A DNA stretch of 64,000 bases. Origin: Symsagittifera roscoffensis. Lineage: Eukaryota; Xenacoelomorpha; Acoela; Convolutidae. Where the stretch lies: positions 52,152,938 through 52,216,937 of the forward strand of contig NC_087069.1 in the NCBI RefSeq assembly GCF_963678635.1, in the 5' to 3' direction. A model generated the notes under the pieces. The model was not told the origin of the DNA and searched no databases. It saw only the letters and a program-made list of their open reading frames with translations. This document shows, piece by piece, positions 1 through 11,272 of the stretch (positions are counted from its first letter, which is position 1; each line of letters starts with the position of its first letter). The translations under genes and the position numbers were made by a program.

Positions 1-674
1 TGTCCCTCTTCTTGATTTGTCATTTAGGTTTTTGCCCATACTCTGATATACAGTGATTTTTGCGGATATTTTTTTTTGAATTCAATAACATCTAGCAAGT
101 GTGTTTTTCTTTAAATAACCAAGAATAATAAAATATTTCAATAATCTTTCAAAAATATTTAAAAAAATTTGAGAATATTTGAAAAAATTCAGTTAAAATT
201 TTTAATTTGCATGTTTAATCGTATCTAAGTGAAAAATTTGTCTGGTCTGGAAAATTATTTACCAGGTGATTATTAAAAATTTTTTCTCAGAAAAAAATGA
301 AAACGTGAAATTGTTGTTTTTGGATCTGCAACAAACGTCTTGAAATTGTTCCCACTCGCACTGGAGACCCATGGGTAAAAATTGATTATGTTTAAGTTTT
401 TTTGAGTGTGTATAAATGTGAAAGAAGATTTTGCAAATGATTTTTAATATGTAAGTATTCAATTTTACAGATAAAGACAAAAACAGATATCGACAAAAAC
501 CCTTGCAAATGATTTGTAATAGATAAGTATTCAATTTTACAGATAAAGATAATGAAACTTCAATCTGATAGACTTTTCTGCTCTTCATTGAGATACAGAT
601 TTTAACTTAAATCGTTTTCTGTTCTCTATGTTTTACAGTAAAGTTGTTGTTCATTTTCAAGTTTGTGTTGCGCA
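1..674. other. non-coding AT-rich flank
   Basis: AT-rich sequence left of the large direct duplication. No reading frame with coding character is seen on either strand. It contains one short two-copy direct repeat, listed separately. Confidence 0.5.
431..549. repeat. two-copy direct repeat, 72 bp period
   Basis: Positions 431-477 and 503-549 are near-identical copies (both begin TTGCAAATGATT and end TTTTACAGATAAAGA). The offset is 72 bp. The TTTTACAG end resembles a splice acceptor, but no exon follows. Confidence 0.7.
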
Positions 675-904
675 ACTTTTATTTTGTGTTATTTTTTAAA
701 AAATGTTAATCCATTTCTCAATTTTGTTCCATTCAACAGTTTACATTTTTTTAAGATTGTTCAAAATTAGGAGGGGAGCGGGGTAAATTTGTAAAAAGAC
801 TGTTTTGCAAAGTATGGCATGCCGAAAACAGGCGTTTTTTTGTCCAAATCTTCACATAAAGCATTTTTGACCGGCTTTTCAAAAAAATAGCAAAAAAACC
901 TGAA

Positions 905-1285
905 GGAGCTCCCTGGCCAAATCAGGAGGGAGAGGGGGGATGGTTCTGGTGATGGGGTTGGTTTAGTTTTTAGTTAGGGGGAGGGATGGTTCAGGTTGGG
1001 GGGGGGGTTAGTTCAGGCAGGTAGGAGTGGGGTTTATTTCAGGTGGGGGATGTTCAGGTCAGGGAACGGGTGGTCCAGGTGGTGTGGGGGTGGTTGGGTG
1101 GCTCAGGTGTGGATGGTTTCGGGTGGTTCAGATGGAGGGAGGGGGTGGTTCAAGTGAAGGAAGGGGGTGGTTCAATTGGTTCAGTTGGTCAAATAAGGGG
1201 GTTGGCTCAGGTGAGTGTGGGGGGCATAGGGGAAATGTTGATGTGAGGGTTATTTTAGAGGGGCAAAGGGGCAAACACTAGGGGA
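905..1285. repeat. G-rich GGTTCAGGTGGGG minisatellite
   Basis: Degenerate tandem array of units such as GGTGGTTCAGGTGG and GGGGGTTGG, with almost no C on the plus strand. The Gly/Val-rich frames read through it are a by-product of repeat composition. Multiple closely spaced G runs make it able to form G-quadruplexes (inference). Confidence 0.75.
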
Positions 1286-1859
1286 AGAGGCTGTTGCGAC
1301 AGTTGGGGAGATTAACGGAATCGTTTTGCAATTTGAGGAAGTTTATGTTCGGAAATCGAGTAGGCTATACACTCGCTTTGCGAAACTTTTGCATTAGTTA
1401 TTTGTTAAATGCAGAAGTATTTGCAAAATGTTGCACGTCGCGAAACAAAAAAGTGGGAAAATCCAATTTAATGGATTATAATGAATTTAAGACTTGATAA
1501 AAACAAAGGATTGTAAACGTTTTTTATTCCATTAAGTTGTCTGTGTGAAACATGGGAATCGTTTCTATTGATGATATTGATTCCTATAACAGATTGTCAA
1601 AAAATAAAACTTAAGATGATGTTAATTATGCTTTGCTTTTTCTTCCTGAAGTTGTCTAGTCATCTAAAAAAAAACGAAAAGAGGCAAGGCCGAGGCTCTT
1701 GTCCAACAGGTGATCCAGTCAGTTTTTTTTCAAAACTTAACTTTTCTACCTATACCAACAATACTCTAGTATAAATCACCTAAAATATACTGAAAACTTA
1801 GACAAAACCAAAATCCTTTTGAAACACAGGAAAAATTTTTTAAATTTGACAAACCAGAT

Positions 1860-3965
1860 CAAACAAAATCCAAAAAAAACACAATAAAAATAGAACGAGG
1901 CAGGAAATTGTCCACATTCTTCCGCAATTTGGCGTAATATCGCAAAGAAAAAAAACGATGTTAAAGAATGACTTACTCATAGGAATAAAAATTTAAAAGA
2001 TTGAATTGTTTCAATGTAACCTGAACTTGACAAAAAATCAAAACAACCTGGAGTAAAAAATCTGAAACTTGAAACAAATTTAGAATCGAAAAACAAATAT
2101 AATATTAAAATGCGATCAAAACGTAAATATTGAGCAGACCTGTCAACTAATTTTGTGCTAAGAAATAAATTAAACAACGAGTTTCGAAAAAAAGCAAGCA
2201 ATTTGTGAACTTAAAATTTTTTTGTTGTGAAGATAGAATTAGTCGAATTTTTGTATAAACTTCAAAAATTTAGTACAATTTTTTAAAAGAAAATCGGATA
2301 AACAAAACAGAAATAAAATTAAGACACAAATTTTAAGTTCGAAGCGAATGAAAACAGTACCTGGAAGTTCGAAAACTTTAAAATTTTGGAACCAAATCAA
2401 AAATGTAGAAAATGAACTAAAAAGAGAACAAAAAATTAAATAAGAATAAGAAGGTAAAAACAAAATAATTTCCAATCATCAAAAAAATTAAATTTTTTTT
2501 CTCAAAGTGAAGTAAGACCCAAATTGAAGTAAGAGCCAAAAATCAAATATTTTTTCATGTACGAACTTTTAGAATCAAAACTTAAAAAATCATTATTGTG
2601 AGTTAACAACTCAAAATTGTATGGAAAACATAAATCAAAAAAACTTTGTTCAAATAGAAGGCATAGCATCAATGAAAAATCTCTAACACTTTATTTAAAA
2701 ACATAAGTAAAGTCCTGAAAAAATGAATAAACCAAACCTGTGTATCTAGTGTACTTACAAACATCGAATCACATCAGAATTGCGGGGAAAAAGTAAATTA
2801 AAAATAATAGTTCAGAAACCTGATAACTTTCGTGTCTTCAAAAACCGGATAAAAATTAATCAATCTTACTAAAAATACTGAAAAAAAACTCTTAAAGTAC
2901 CAAACTATTAATGAGTGCTGTAATTCAACAATAGAGAAAACTATCAAGAAAAGAGCTCGACGTCCCTTTTTAATTAGAAAGTTTAATCACAATTTTAATT
3001 AATTAGTAGAAAATTTAGAACAAAAGTATATTCATTTGAAATTTGTGGAGACAGAATTGGTAATTTAAAAAAACATAACAAAATTTTGACAAAACGACAA
3101 TGATCAAACAGTAATATCTACTTTTTTAGCCCTGAAAACGCAGTGGCTGATTGAAAGACCTAGCTGTCTGATTGCCTATTAACAACCAAATAATTGTTTA
3201 GTGCACACATGATTAGTTACCCAGCTGCGATCCACCTGTTTATCAACTGTTGACTCGAACATGTTAGACACTGAGATCCTCGTCTGATCCTAGCCGATTT
3301 TGCATTCTGGCAATTTTGGTCTCCTAACTAAGCAAAAAAATGCTTTAAGAACATCCTCCAGATCGCCGCTCCTTCGCAAAAGCCATAAACTTCCATAAAG
3401 ACATTCGTTCTTCAAAAACATCTTTAAAGCTTCAAATGCAATTGTTCAAGATATTGGGTGCAATTGTTGAGAAACATATCCAGCAGGGTGCAAACATACT
3501 GTGCTTCGAATGTTTTTTGAAAAACAAGATCAAAATAATGAATAAATCCAAAAACAAAAACAATGAAAAAGAGAGAGTTAGGAAATTGCCCTTAGCCTTC
3601 CGCAATTTGACGTGATATCAAAAAAACGAAGTTAAAGAATACTTTATTCACAGGGTTAGAAACAATTTTAAAAATGAGTTGTTTTGTTGAAACCTGAAAT
3701 GAAAAAGAGAAAAAAAACAAAACAACCTGGAAGAAAAAATCTAAAATTTGAAACAATGTTAGAATCGTTGAAAAACAATTAAAATTTAAAAATCTGAATA
3801 AAAATAAATATTAAGCAGACCTAACATTTGAGTTAAAATTAAAACAGTTAAAATTTTGTGCTAAAAAATGAACTACGAGTTTCAAAAAAACCAGGCAAAT
3901 TGTGAAATTAAACTTTTTTTTTGTTGTGAAGATATAAGTAGTCAAAATTTTGTATAAACACCAGT
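1860..3965. repeat. older internal direct repeat within copy A
   Basis: About 1860-2270 and 3535-3965 are diverged copies of each other. Shared landmarks in order are CCGCAATTTG, AACAACCTGGA, TTGAAACAA, GCAGACCT, TTTTGTGCTAA, ACGAGTTTC and TTTTGTATAAAC. The same pair occurs in copy B at about 5880-6290 and 7555-7982. It is visibly more diverged than copies A and B are from each other, so it predates the 3.9 kb duplication. Confidence 0.7.
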
Positions 3966-4844
3966 GGACAAAAATTTGAAAATGGGTAGGAAAAAGAATC
4001 GTTGTTAGGCACTTTTTGGAAGCTTTTGACCAAAAAATTGCAAATTTTCGGCGCGCGCTACCCCTCAAAATTAGTATAGTTTGGAGCCAAAGGCGTCATT
4101 AGAAAAATTTAATGATCCGTCAGCCAAAACTGGATATCTCAAAATAGTACAAAAGGTGTCCGTTTGAGTCGGCAGGGGTCAAATCCCTGAAAGAAAAAGC
4201 TGGGATATCGCCGAAAAAGTGATAATTAACGGTAGGACTTCAACGCGGTAAAATCATGCAAGATAACAGACAAGTTTTGAAGGCGCTTTTCCTCTCCTCT
4301 TATTTCGAGCTTTCTTTTTTCAAGTTTTGTTTCTAAGTTTTGTTTCGATGTTAAATGTGGCAACAAAAATGTCTTCCCCAGTTTCCCGACCCCCCTTCCT
4401 CGTACAATTTGAAAAAAACAACTGTTCAAAAATTGGTCAAACGACGATTTGAATGTGACAAAATTTGTTTATCTGTTCACGCTGACACGTTCTATTGAGA
4501 TTTATGGCTTTCCGAAAATAAATTAAAGGGAGGACTGAAAAAGAGCTGAAAAAATTTTCCTTAAAATGGTGAAGAGTTTCGTAGAAAAGAGCTACTTTTC
4601 TTTTGTGTTATTTTTTTAAAAATGTTAATCCATTTCTCAATTTTGTTCCATTCAACAGTTTACAATTTTTTAAGATTATTCAAAATTAGGAGGGGAGCGG
4701 GGTAAATTTGTAAAAAGACTGTTTTGCAAAGTATGGCATGCCGAAAAAAGGCGTTTTTTGGTCCAAATCTTCACATAAAGCATTTTTGACCGGCTTTTCA
4801 AAAAAATAGCAAAAAAAACTGAAGGACTTCCCCTGGCCAAACCA

Positions 4845-5205
4845 GGTGGGAGAGGGGGGATGGTTCTGGTGATGGGGTTGGTTTAGTTTTTAGTTAGGGG
4901 GAGGGATGGTTCAGGTTGGGGGGGGGGTTAGTTCAGGCAGGTAGGAGTGGGGTTTATTTCAGGTGGGGATGTTAAGGTCAGGGAACGGGTGGTCCAGGTG
5001 GTGTGGGGGTGGTTGGGTGGCTCAGGTGTGGATGGTTTCGGGTGGTTCAGATGGAGGGAGGGGGTGGTTCAAGTGAAGGAAGGGGGTGGTTCAATTGGTT
5101 CAGTTGGTCAAATAAGGGGGTTGGCTCAGGTGAGTGTGGGGGCATAGGGGAAATGTTGATGTGAGGGTTTTTTTAGAGGGGCAAAGGGGCAAACACTAGG
5201 GGAAG
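4845..5205. repeat. G-rich minisatellite, duplicate
   Basis: Copy of the array at 905-1285 carried within duplication copy B, differing by a few bases and short indels. Not coding. Confidence 0.75.
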
Positions 5206-8200
5206 AGGCTGTTGCGACAGTTGGGGAGATTTACGGAATCGTTTTGCAATTTGAGGAAGTTTATGTTCGAAAATCGAGTAGGCTATACACTCGCTTTGCG
5301 AAACTTTTGCATTAGTTATTTGTTAAATGCAGAAGTATTTGCAAAATGTTGCACGTCGCGAAACAAAAAAGTGGGAAAATCCAATTTAATGGATTATACT
5401 GAATTTAAGACTTGATAAAAACAAAGGATTGTAAACGTTTTTTTATTCCATTAAGTTGTCTGTGTGGAACATGGGAATCGTTTCTATTGATAATATTTTA
5501 GACCACAAAAATCCACTATAACTGATTTCTTTTCACTTTTTTTTTGATGCGGGTAAACCAAACTGAGAAAATACGAAAAAGTCTAGACTTGGAGTTTTCC
5601 TATAACAGATTGTCAAAAAATAAAACTTAAGATGTTAATTATGCTTTGCTTTTTCTTCCTGAAGTTGTCTAGTCATCTAAAAAAACGAAAAGAGGCAAGG
5701 CCGAGGCTCATGTTCAACAGGTGATCCAGTCAGTTTTTTTTCAAAACTCAACTTTTCTACCTATACCAACAATACTCTAGTATAAATCACCTAAAATTTA
5801 CTGAAAACTTAGACAAAACCAACATCCTTTTGAAACACAGGAAAAATTTTTTAAATTCGACAAACCAGGTCAAAATAATGAAAACAAAATCCAAAAAAAA
5901 ACACAATAAAAATAGAACGAGGCAGGAAATTGTCCTCATTCTTCCGCAATTTGGCGTAATATCGCAAAGAAAAAAAACGATGTTAAAGAATGACTTACTC
6001 ATAGGAATAAAAATTTAAAAGATTGAATTGTTTCAATGTAACCTGAACTTGACAAAAAATCAAAACAACCTGGAGTAAAAAATCTGAAACTTGAAACAAA
6101 TTTAGAATCGAAAAACAAATATAATATTAAAATGCGATCAAAACGTAAATATTGAGCAGACCTGTCAACTAATTTTGTGCTAAGAAATAAATTAAACAAT
6201 GAGTTTCGAAAAAAGCAAGCAATTTGTGAACTTAAAATTTTTTTTGTTATGAAGATATAATTAGTCGAAATTTTGTATAAACTTCAAAAATTTTGTACAA
6301 TTTTTTAAAAGAAAATCGGATAAACAAAACAGAAATAAAATTAAGACACAAATTTTCAGTTCGAAGCGAATGAAAACAGTACCTGGAAGTTCGAAAACTT
6401 TAAAATTTTGGAACCAAATCAAAAATGTAGAAAATGAACTAAAAAGAGTACAAAAAATTAAATATGTTAAGAAGGTAGAAACAAAATATTTTCCAATCAT
6501 CAAAAAAATTAATTTTTTTTTCTCAAAGTGAAGTAAGACCCAAATTGAAGTAAGAGCCAAAATCAAATATTTTCATGTACGAACTTTAAGAATCAAAACT
6601 TAAAAAATCATTATTGTGAGTTAACAACTCAAAATTGTATGGAAAACATAAATCAAAAAAACTTTGTTCAAATAGAAGGCATAGCATCAATGAAAAATCT
6701 CTAACACTTTATTTAAAAACATAAGTAAAGTCCTGAAAAAATGAACAAACCAAACCTGTGTATCTAGTGTACTTACAAACATCGAATCACATCAGAATTG
6801 CGGGGAAAAAGTAAATTAAAAATAATACCTCAGAAACCTGATAATTTTCGTGTCTTCAAAACCGGATAAAAATTAATCAATCTTACTAAAAATACTGAAA
6901 AAAAACTCTTAAAGTACCAAACTATTAATGAGTGCTGTAATTCAACAATAGAGAAAACTATCAAGAAAAGAGCTCGACGTCCCTTTTTAATTAGAAAGTT
7001 TAATCACAATTTTAATTAATTAGTAGAAAATTTAGAACAAAAGTATATTCATTTGAAATTTGTGGAGACAGAATTGGTAATTTAAAAAAACATAACAAAA
7101 TTTTGACAAAACGACAATGATCAAACAGTAATATCTACTTTTTTAGCCCTGAAAACGCAGTGGCTGATTGAAAGACCTAGCTGTCTGATTGCCTATTAAC
7201 AACCAAATAATTGTTTAGTGCACACATGATTAGTTACCCAGCTGCGATCCACCTGTTTATCAACTGTTGACTCGAACATGTTAGACACTGAGATCCTCGT
7301 CTGATCCTAGCCGATTTTGCATTCTGGCAATTTTGGTCTCCTAACTAAGCAAAAAAATGCTTTAAGAACATCCTCCAGATCGCCGCTCCTTCGCAAAAGC
7401 CATAAACTTCCATAAAGACATTCGTTCTTCAAAAACATCTTTAAAGCTTCAAATGCAATTGTTCAAGATATTGGGTGCAATTGTTGAGAAACATATCCAG
7501 CAGGGTGCAAACATACTGTGCTTCGAATGTTTTTTGAAAAACAAGATCAAAATAATGAATAAATCCAAAAACAAAAACAATGAAAAAGAGAGAGTTAGGA
7601 AATTGCCCTTAGCCTTCCGCAATTTGACGTGATATCAAAAAAACGAAGTTAAAGAATACTTTATTCACAGGGTTAGAAACAATTTTAAAAATGAGTTGTT
7701 TTGTTGAAACCTGAAATGAAAAAGAGAAAAAAAAACAAAACAACCTGGAAGAAAAAATCTAAAATTTGAAACAATGTTAGAATCGTTGAAAAACAATTAA
7801 AATTTAAAAATCTGAATAAAAATAAATATTAAGCAGACCTAACATTTGAGTTAAAATTAAAACAGTTAAAATTTTGTGCTAAAAAATGAACTACGAGTTT
7901 CAAAAAAACCAGGCAAATTGTGAAATTAAACTTTTTTTTTGTTGTGAAGATATAAGTAGTCAAAATTTTGTATAAACACCAGTAGAAAAAAAAAATTTAA
8001 AAAAGGTCGACACGTTTTTTGATTTTTTAAAATTAAAAGTCACCAGTTTCAAAACTATCAATACTTAAGCCTAACAGATTAAAAACTAAATTATCTTTAA
8101 CATAAAAACCCGCAAAAAAATTTAAGCTCATAAGTTGTTAAAATTTAGAGCTAGAGCCAATGCGATTAACGAATTGGGGTAGGATTATTAGATTCATCAA

Positions 8201-8553
8201 TGTTAAAAGTGCAGACAGAAAATCGAAAATCGAAAGAAATTGATAAATGAATGGGGTTGAATGGATCGAAATAAACGGCTCGAAATAAGTTGTCGGGTAA
8301 ATGAATCAAAAGTTCTCTTTATTTTGAACCGTCTGTGCTCTTTTTGAACTTGATTTGATAATCTGACTTTAATACATCTAAAGTATCTGCATTTTTCCAT
8401 GTTTTAATGGTATCAATTTTTAAATTCAATTGCTTTTTTATAATAGCAATGAGCATTGGTCAGAGAAAAAACATCGGGCAAGACACTTTTAAAGTTAAGA
8501 TTAAACTATTCGCAAAAAAATAATGTAGTCTTTCTTTCCTCAATAGTGATTAT

Positions 8554-8600
8554 CAGGGGCGGATCTAGGGTTTTCTCAAAGGGGGGATTTTCGAAAAAAA
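8554..8600 (+). mobile_element. possible hAT-like MITE terminus
   Basis: CAGGGGCGGATCTAGG followed by a short T-rich stretch and a GGGGGG run is typical of termini of many hAT-type non-autonomous elements in invertebrates (recalled family knowledge). A matching inverted end is not found within the next kilobase, so this is either a solo end or a truncated copy. Confidence 0.4.
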
Positions 8601-8726
8601 ATTTACAAACTTTTGTCGACTTTTCAAGGTCGATCAAAGTGATTTTCTGAGATCTTCCAAATCACTATAGAGACCCTATTTTGACACAATTTTCTGCCTT
8701 TTTAGGCACTTTTAAGGCGTTTTTAG

Positions 8727-8938
8727 GGCTCTTTTTCCTCTTCCCCCCCACCTGCAAATATTTATATTTCAAATTACTGTTCACATCGCCCAAATGTTTG
8801 TCATGAAAATTGACATGCATACTAATTATACCATGGCAAACATATTTGGTCCTCATAATCAACCTTGTAGAACCACCCCTTAGACCATAAAATTGATGCT
8901 TGTGTGAGGTGGGGGGGGGGGGTGAAGAAAAAAGAGCT
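8727..8938. mobile_element. MITE-like element, GGCTCTTTTTCC family
   Basis: Begins GGCTCTTTTTCCTCTTCCCC and ends with the imperfect inverted complement GGGTGAAGAAAAAAGAGCT. The interior carries CATATTTGGTC, AACCTTGTAGAACCAC, TTAGACCATAAAATTGATGC and TGTGTGAGGTGGGG, shared with copies at 10693, 10890, 13137 and 16508. Confidence 0.6.
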
Positions 8939-9574
8939 GTTTTTAGGCACTTTTTGGAAATTTTTGACCAAAAAATTGCAAATTTTCGGCGCGCGCTACC
9001 CCTCAAAATTAGTATAGTTTGGAGTCAAAGGCGTCATTAGAAAATTTTTATGGTCCATCAGCTAAAACTGGATATCTCAAAATAGTACAAAAGGGAACCC
9101 TTTGAGTCGGCAGGGGGTCGAATCCCTGAAAGGAAAAGCTGGGATATCGCCGAAAAAGTGATAATTAACGCTAGGACTTCAACGCGGCAAAATCATGCAA
9201 GATAACAGACAGAAGTTTTCAAGGCGCTTTTCCTCTCCTCTTATTTCGAGCTTTCTTTTTTCAAGTTTTGCTTCTAAGTTTTGTTCCGATGTAAAATGTG
9301 ACAACAGAAAGGTCTTCTCCAGTTTCCCGATCCCCCCCTTCCTCGTACAATTTGAAAATTACAACTGTTCAAAAATTGGTCACACGACGATTTGCATGTG
9401 ACAAAATTTGCTCAGCGGTTCACGCTGACACGTTTTATTGAGGTTTATGGCTTGAAAACTCAATTTACATAGACTTTCATTTTGTGAATTTCCGAAAAAA
9501 AAATTAAAGGGAGGACTGAAAAAGAGCTGAAAAAGTTTTCCTTAAAAATGGTGGGGAGTTTAGTAGAAACGAGC

Positions 9575-9954
9575 AAAAATTGAAACTATTTGTTTGAATT
9601 TGAAAAAATAAGTGGTTAAAGGAAAAAGTTGTTATTTTAAACCGGACCATACTAATTTCTAGCAGCAAATCAACAATTTATTAGCTCATTAAAAGCATGA
9701 ATGATCCGCGACTTCGATTTGAGAAAAAATTAACTGAAATTTATTAAAATTTGAGTAAATTTGTGTTCTTAGAGTCACTTTTGAAAAATTAACACGTGCG
9801 GAAATTCTGATTCATCTTTTTTTTTGGTAAGGACATCATTTGGCAACTAATTAACCTCCGTTTTTTCAACTCAGTAATTTCGGCTTTTTTCCAAATCAGT
9901 AACTACAGCTGTTTTCAACTATAGCTCAATTTGCGTTTCAAACAATAATTAACT
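9575..9954. other. non-coding, upstream of small gene
   Basis: AT-rich sequence between the duplication and the small two-exon gene. It presumably holds that gene's promoter and 5' leader, but no clear TATA box or initiator is recognisable. Confidence 0.4.
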
Positions 9955-10558
9955 ATGACTAATCAGCAAACAAAGTTGAACAAGCAGGCAGTAACTCAAG
10001 GTCAAAAGGTCAACGATCAAGGTCAGATGAAAGGTGAACGTCCTCCAAATGGTTACTACGACAACTCAACTGACAGAATGAAATACGAAATAGCTGCAAG
10101 AGATTCAGCAGCGCGTAGCAAAGCTCGTAGCAGTGATGGTGACAACAGGTTTTTTAATAACGAAATTATTATAAATTATAAATTTTCGTTTCATACCCTC
10201 GGTTTTTTTCCCAATGAAAATGAATAAAATTTAAGGAAATCTAGCCTTTCATCTCTTTAGACTGTGATGTTTCAATTATCGGGGTACAATGGGAAAAATC
10301 AAGATAACCCACGCATCTAGCAATAGCATGTCACGCAGAAATTAACACAACCTTCAAACTTTGCATTATAAAAAATTTGCACGAGAAATTAAATTTGCTG
10401 TGAAATTTTTCTCTTGTTTCAGATCTGTCGGAAGGAAAAACTCAATTAAAAAGCATCATTTGAATGCATACTACACAGGGGTGGACCTTTTCCCAGACTC
10501 AAGTGAAGGCGAGGACGAATTGGAAGAGAACGAATCAAGTATATCAAGTTCTTATTGA
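9955..10558 (+). CDS. two-exon gene, acidic-tailed low-complexity protein
   Basis: Exons 9955-10148 and 10423-10558 join in phase: exon 1 ends with AG of an Arg codon and exon 2 supplies the A. The predicted product is 109 residues. The N-terminal half is Gln/Asn/Lys-rich, the middle is basic, and the C-terminal 30 residues are acidic and Ser-rich (motif SSEGEDELEENESS), ending at TGA 10556-10558. The acceptor CTCTTGTTTCAG is good; the donor AACAG|GTTTTT is weak. No signal peptide, membrane segment or enzymatic motif is seen, and it looks largely disordered. I do not recognise the family. An AATAAA lies 37 bp after the stop. Codon content is clearly richer than the flanks, which is why I believe it is coding. 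Confidence 0.55.
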
Positions 10559-10594
10559 AGAAACGTAACCCGTATCGAATTTAGTTTCAACCGC

Positions 10595-10600
10595 AATAAA
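10595..10600 (+). promoter_or_regulatory. polyadenylation signal AATAAA
   Basis: Canonical AATAAA 37 bp downstream of the TGA of the two-exon gene, in the expected place and orientation. AATAAA is common by chance in AT-rich DNA, so position is the main support. Confidence 0.45.
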
Positions 10601-10692
10601 TGTAAACATCTTTTTATCACTATCACTACCATATCAAAAAATTTCCCAGGTTTTTGACTGGAATGCACAATGAAAGTTTAATTTGATTAAAA

Positions 10693-10837
10693 GGCTCTTT
10701 TTCCTTCCCCCCCCACTTGCAAATTTTTCAATTTGAAATTACATATTTTGTCTTCATAATTAACCTTGTAAAACCACACGTTAGACCATAAAATTCATGC
10801 TTGTGTGAGGTGGGGGTGGGGGAAAGGAAAAAGAGCC
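10693..10837. mobile_element. MITE-like element, GGCTCTTTTTCC family
   Basis: Best-preserved short copy: starts GGCTCTTTTTCCTTCCCC and ends GGGGAAAGGAAAAAGAGCC, nearly perfect inverted repeats of about 19 bp. The interior has AACCTTGTAAAACCAC and TTAGACCATAAAATTCATGC. Length 145 bp; no coding capacity. Confidence 0.7.
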
Positions 10838-10889
10838 GATTAAAGAATTGATCAAGAATGCGATCAAGAGTTGGAGGAGAACAAAATTT

Positions 10890-11060
10890 TTCTCTTTTTC
10901 CCAACCTGAAAAGTTTTATATGTCACGTTTTGTTATCATTTTTCAATCTTTATGAAAATTGATTTACGAACTAAATAGGCCATGGAAAACATATTTGGTC
11001 TTCATAACAAACCTTGTAAAATTGCTGCTTGTTTAAGGTGGGGGAAAAAGAAAAAGAGTC
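10890..11060. mobile_element. MITE-like element, GGCTCTTTTTCC family
   Basis: Starts TCTCTTTTTCCCAACC and ends GGGGAAAAAGAAAAAGAGTC. The interior includes GGCCATGGAAAACATATTTGG and AACCTTGTAAAAT. It is a diverged copy of the family at 8727 and 10693. Confidence 0.6.
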
Positions 11061-11272
11061 GATTATAATAGTTTTGTTTATTCCATTCCAAATTTGTCTG
11101 AGCGGATATATAAGTTTTTTCTTCTCCTCTTTTGGCTCCTTTTTCAAAAGTTTGCTATCGCGTAAAATCCTCTTGTAAGACCGACCAGAAAAAGTTCACT
11201 AACAACGGTTCATGCAGTGATCGCAGCGAGCGCCCACGGATCATAGTCGATTGTATAAAAATTAATTGCTTT

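Larger units (their letters stand above)
675..4588. repeat. large direct duplication, copy A
   Basis: This block recurs at 4594-9574 with only scattered substitutions. Homology begins at TTTTGTGTTATTTTTT (about 675 and 4594) and runs to about 4588 and 9574. The offset is 3919 bp near 1060 and rises to 4018 bp near 3900, because copy B carries about 100 bp near 5495-5590 that copy A lacks. Copy A also lacks the roughly 960 bp found at 7983-8943 in copy B. The segment at 3121-3420 appears identical in both copies. No gene is recognised inside; the open frames are low-complexity. High identity implies a recent segmental duplication. Confidence 0.85.
7983..8943. other. segment present only in duplication copy B
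   Basis: At the equivalent place in copy A (about 3964-4005) only about 40 bp are present. The segment includes a CAGGGGCGGATCTAGG motif at 8554 and a MITE-like element at 8727-8938. It is either an insertion into copy B or a deletion from copy A. No gene is seen in it. Confidence 0.6.
4594..9574. repeat. large direct duplication, copy B
   Basis: Second copy of the block at 675-4588, almost abutting it. It differs by an extra stretch near 5495-5590 and by an insertion at 7983-8943 that carries a MITE-like element and a CAGGGGCGGATC terminus. The tail at 8944-9574 matches 4005-4588, including the shared GGCGCGCGCTACCCCTC segment. No gene is recognised. Confidence 0.85.

Noticed and set aside
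1027-1281. Gly/Val/Trp-rich frames in the G-rich minisatellite (also at 4947-5147)
   Set aside because: Composition follows the GGTGGTTCAGG repeat in every frame; no splice or motif support.
1977-2201. Phe/Leu-rich minus-strand frames repeated at 5999-6199 and 6261-6566
   Set aside because: Low-complexity AT-rich translation; conservation reflects the recent DNA duplication only.
9061-9140. Complete tRNA gene
   Set aside because: Only a T-arm-like stem is present; no anticodon arm, D arm or acceptor stem could be folded by eye.
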